Origin: Actinomycetes bacterium | GTDB lineage: Bacteria; Actinomycetota; Acidimicrobiia; Acidimicrobiales; Palsa-688 | Length of the DNA stretch: 7,874 bases | NCBI GenBank assembly: GCA_021846485.1 | Contig: JAJZWW010000139.1 | Coordinates: 1-7,874 of the forward strand | Reading direction: 5' to 3' | Shown: piece after piece, positions 6,094-7,874 of the stretch | How positions within the stretch are numbered: the first letter of the stretch is position 1 | Layout of the letters: every line of letters begins with the position of its first letter | Translations under genes and position numbers: made by a program | The notes under the pieces: model-generated | Database searches by the model: none | The model's input: the letters and a program-made list of their open reading frames with translations, nothing else | What the model was told of the DNA's origin: nothing

Positions 6094-6916
6094 TCCCCGG
6101 GCTGCGCCGAGCCGAGCTGAGCCGGGCGGCTGGGACCCCTGTGCCGGCCCGCCGGTCCCTGCCGGTTACCAGCCGAGCGGCGACCAGCCGGCCGACACCG
6201 GCGACGGCGGTGCCGGCGACCACGTCGGCCACGAAGTGGTTGCCCGTCGCGATCACCTCCACCGCCACCCATAGCGGCAGCGCCGTCCCCAGGGCCCGGA
6301 GGAGCCGGTTGGGGGCGTGCCGACGTATCGCCCATCCGGTGAGCGAGGCGTACACCTCGTGGAGGCTGGGGAAGGCCGCGTAGGGGTTGAACAGCACGCC
6401 GAGCGTCGGCGAGTTGAGGGCGACGCCCACCTGGGAGAGGGTGCCCACCACCCCGACGCCGGCCAGGCGGGGGGGCGCCGTCGGCCACACCACGTAGCCG
6501 GCGAGGGCAATGAAGCTGGCTACCACCAGGGCGGTGCGCAAGGACACGTACCCCTTCGGGTGGCGCCGGTGGAGCCAGAGGAGGACCGCTCCGGTGAAGA
6601 GTAGGTGGAGGGCCAGGTAGCCGATGCCGAACGCGACGGTGAGCCCCGGCACGCCCAGCGCAGCGCGCTGGATCGGTCTCTCCACCGCCACGTGCAGCAC
6701 CTGCTCGAAGTGGTAGATCGTGCGGGCGTGGTCCACCGCGACAGCGGTGCCGGAGATCACCGCGCCGCGGCTCAGGTCGTAGGCGGCGTAGAGCGCGGCC
6801 AGCAAGGCGAGCTCGACTGGGATCCGGTGGCGGGTCGCGAGCCAGTCGGTCCCCTGGTCGACCCGGCGCCGGAGGGTCCGGGCCGGCCGGCCCGGCGCCG
6901 CCGTGGTGACGACCAC
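5888..6916 (-). CDS. PAP2_3-type membrane phosphatase/inositolphosphotransferase-like protein
   Basis: Residues 1-250 have the features of the PAP2_3 (Aur1/Ipt1-like) family. These are membrane enzymes that hydrolyse or transfer lipid phosphate head groups, with the active site facing outward. Hydrophobic segments lie near 34-48, 91-116, 127-146, 187-197, 208-224 and 229-250. The conserved HARTIYHFEQVLHVAVERPIQ is at 63-83, WPTAPPRL at 144-151, FPSLH with His186 at 182-186, and GNHFVAD with His227 and Asp231 at 225-231. The His and Asp pattern is that of PAP2 catalysis. After residue 250 the protein becomes a ~90-residue arginine-rich, low-complexity tail. Of this, 275-342 is antisense to the deacetylase gene. 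Family members normally end near residue 250, so the original stop was probably lost and the real end may be near 6160. The GTG start at 6916 has no clear Shine-Dalgarno and is uncertain. Confidence 0.75.
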   Translation of the reverse strand: MVVTTAAPGRPARTLRRRVDQGTDWLATRHRIPVELALLAALYAAYDLSRGAVISGTAVAVDHARTIYHFEQVLHVAVERPIQRAALGVPGLTVAFGIGYLALHLLFTGAVLLWLHRRHPKGYVSLRTALVVASFIALAGYVVWPTAPPRLAGVGVVGTLSQVGVALNSPTLGVLFNPYAAFPSLHEVYASLTGWAIRRHAPNRLLRALGTALPLWVAVEVIATGNHFVADVVAGTAVAGVGRLVAARLVTGRDRRAGTGVPAARLSSARRSPGISAARRTGRPRAAGRRFGPRPARTTRSRRTSRRAAVRAAGRRRCPPGSHGPPAPRTWRRRNRIRRRWW

Positions 6917-6961
6917 CGGCTCTGCCGGCAGGGGGGGGATCTGCTGGTCCAGAGAAGCTGA

Positions 6962-6967
6962 CGCTAA
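6962..6967 (-). promoter_or_regulatory. Possible -10 box for the PAP2 gene
   Basis: TAGCGT on the minus strand is identical to the box before the fadD36-like gene. It lies 45 nt before the assumed GTG 6916, with a run of eight C in between, so this transcript would have a leader. No start codon occurs at leaderless distance. Weak evidence. Confidence 0.3.
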
Positions 6968-7041
6968 CGGCCCGGGGGCCGGACCACCAGCAGGCCAGCT
7001 CTTCGCGGACCCGATCTCCGCGCCCCGCCGTCGGGCGCGGC

Positions 7042-7047
7042 TATCGT
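7042..7047 (+). promoter_or_regulatory. Possible -10 box of tRNA-Tyr
   Basis: TATCGT ends 10 nt before the first base of the mature tRNA. This would give a short 5' leader for RNase P to remove. No good -35 hexamer is seen upstream. Confidence 0.4.
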
Positions 7048-7057
7048 AGGGCCTCCC

Positions 7058-7139
<82 letters not shown>

Positions 7140-7144
7140 CCGTG

Positions 7145-7188
7145 GCGGTGACCAGCGGTTTCGCCCGATCAGGGCCGCTGGTCACCGC
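7145..7188 (+). terminator. Strong hairpin just after tRNA-Tyr, probable terminator
   Basis: GCGGTGACCAGCGG at 7145-7158 pairs perfectly with CCGCTGGTCACCGC at 7175-7188 around a 16-nt loop. It begins five nt after the tRNA discriminator. There is no U-tract afterwards, as is common for actinobacterial terminators. It could also be a recombination or protein-binding site, given the mobile-element debris to the right. Confidence 0.55.
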
Positions 7189-7596
7189 GTTTGCGGGCGA
7201 CGTCTGCAAACATTTGCGAGTCTTCCGGCACAAGTGTGGGTCCGGTTGGGGGAACCAGTCGCTGGTTGCCTTGTGCCGCATGGCTCGGACGGCGCGAGCG
7301 ACAGGGCCGGGACGTGGTGTGCGGGTCCGGTCGGTCGTGCGCCTGTCACGCCCTCCGATGGGAGTCGGCCCTTGCCGCGGCTGGGGAGGGGCGGTGAGGA
7401 AGGGAGGGGTGGCGGGTGGCGGGGTGGGCGCGGGTGGCGGACCGGGCTGGCACATCGCGCGGCCCTCTCAGCTGCCGTGGCGGGTCCCGATCGACCGGTC
7501 CTACCCCACGAGCGAACACCCGTTCCCACCGCCCACCCACAACTATGCCGGGAGACTCCCATTTGCCAACGGTGCCTGCCGGCTCAGTGGGTCTCC
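7189..7596. other. About 400-nt region without a credible gene
   Basis: Open frames here overlap in several phases, start inside or near the tRNA and have Pro/Arg/Gly-rich products with no family motif, so none is accepted. The visible structure is a G-run tract at 7383-7434 on the plus strand. The stretch lies between the tRNA hairpin and the recombinase pseudogene and may be accessory spacer left by an integration event. Confidence 0.6.
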
Positions 7597-7772
7597 GGCG
7601 ATGCTCCGGCGGGACTCGGTCGTCTTCGGCCCTTGACAAGAAGGTGACCTTGCCGCGAGCTGAGCGGATGGCGGATGGCGGCCCGGCCTGCTTCGAAGTC
7701 CAGGTCCGACCAGCGCAGGCCGAGCAGCTCGCCTCGACGGCGACGCAGGCCCGTGGTGGAGACCAGAAAGGG
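7597..7772 (-). pseudogene. Tyrosine recombinase (phage-type integrase) fragment, frameshifted
   Basis: The minus strand reads PFLVSTTGLRR, RGELLGLRWSDLDFEAGRAAIRHPLS and GHLLVKG. This is the first catalytic-arginine region of tyrosine integrases (TGLRRGELLGLRW). Two extra Arg codons from a CGTCGC/CGTCGA repeat enlarge that motif. At 7632 the match moves by one base into another frame reading GPKTTESRRSIA (7597-7632), the next conserved integrase segment. The His-x-x-Arg box and the tyrosine nucleophile are absent, and so is the N-terminal DNA-binding part. A 7-bp tandem repeat (GCGGATG twice) lies at 7664-7677. It is a non-functional relic. Confidence 0.7.
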
Positions 7773-7874
7773 CTCGGCGACCATCGCCAGCACGTTGAAC
7801 ATGAGCCGTCCGACCGCGTCGGTGGGGTCGTAGACCGACCCGCCGAGGCTGAGGCGAACCGAGCGGTCGGTGAG
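7773..7874 (-). pseudogene. Serine resolvase/invertase fragment, continues beyond the window
   Basis: In frame from the window edge the minus strand reads LTDRSVRLSLGGSVYDP, TDAVGRLMFNVLAMVAE. This is the end of the catalytic domain of a small serine recombinase, whose homologues continue FESDLIRxRT. Here the match stops at Glu (codon 7773-7775), and the integrase sequence follows without a frame change. The recombinase lacks its long E helix and DNA-binding domain. The catalytic serine, if present, is to the right of base 7874. Confidence 0.7.

Overview
This is a very GC-rich window with dense coding on both strands and frequent GTG starts. Gene content (FadD36-type acyl-CoA synthetase, mycothiol-type LmbE deacetylase, YajQ, PAP2_3-type membrane phosphatase, class II tRNA-Tyr) and TANNNT boxes 6-7 nt before start codons point to an actinomycete-like organism, possibly of the Acidimicrobiia. 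The taxonomic placement is inference; no rRNA is present.

Left part (1-3088): the right portion of an IS607-family transposon. A serine-recombinase TnpA, cut by the window edge, runs in one uninterrupted frame into a TnpB RNA-guided nuclease that keeps all RuvC residues and its zinc ribbon. The last ~270 nt of the element form a chain of strong hairpins, including a GNRA and a UUCG tetraloop. This is the expected omega-RNA scaffold, which overlaps the 3' end of tnpB. The element ends at a G|G dinucleotide near 2253/2254, inside a gene for an AtuA-like (acyclic terpene utilisation) protein, of which only the C-terminal ~95 codons follow. Next come an acyl-CoA dehydrogenase with a frameshift, an in-frame stop and a truncation, and then a scrap of the C-terminus of an AMP-forming acyl-CoA ligase. 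Together these look like a dead acyl-CoA catabolic (atu-like) operon, broken by the transposon and by deletion.

Middle part (3117-6916): intact housekeeping-type genes. yajQ (minus) and a fadD36-like acyl-CoA synthetase (plus) are divergent and share a 145-bp spacer containing a perfect 14-bp inverted repeat. The synthetase is followed by an LmbE/PIG-L deacetylase, whose predicted -10 box overlaps the synthetase stop codon. Convergent to it is a PAP2_3 membrane protein with an arginine-rich tail antisense to the deacetylase 3' end. yajQ, fadD36-like and the deacetylase each have a TANNNT box 6-7 nt before the start codon, so leaderless transcription is likely and the starts were chosen accordingly.

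Right part (7042-7874): a tRNA-Tyr (GUA) gene with a 14-bp perfect-stem hairpin just behind it, then about 430 nt with no believable gene but with a long G-run tract. At the edge is a minus-strand recombinase pseudogene: a serine-resolvase fragment joined to a frameshifted tyrosine-integrase fragment. Mobile-element debris beside a tRNA gene marks this as a likely integration site.
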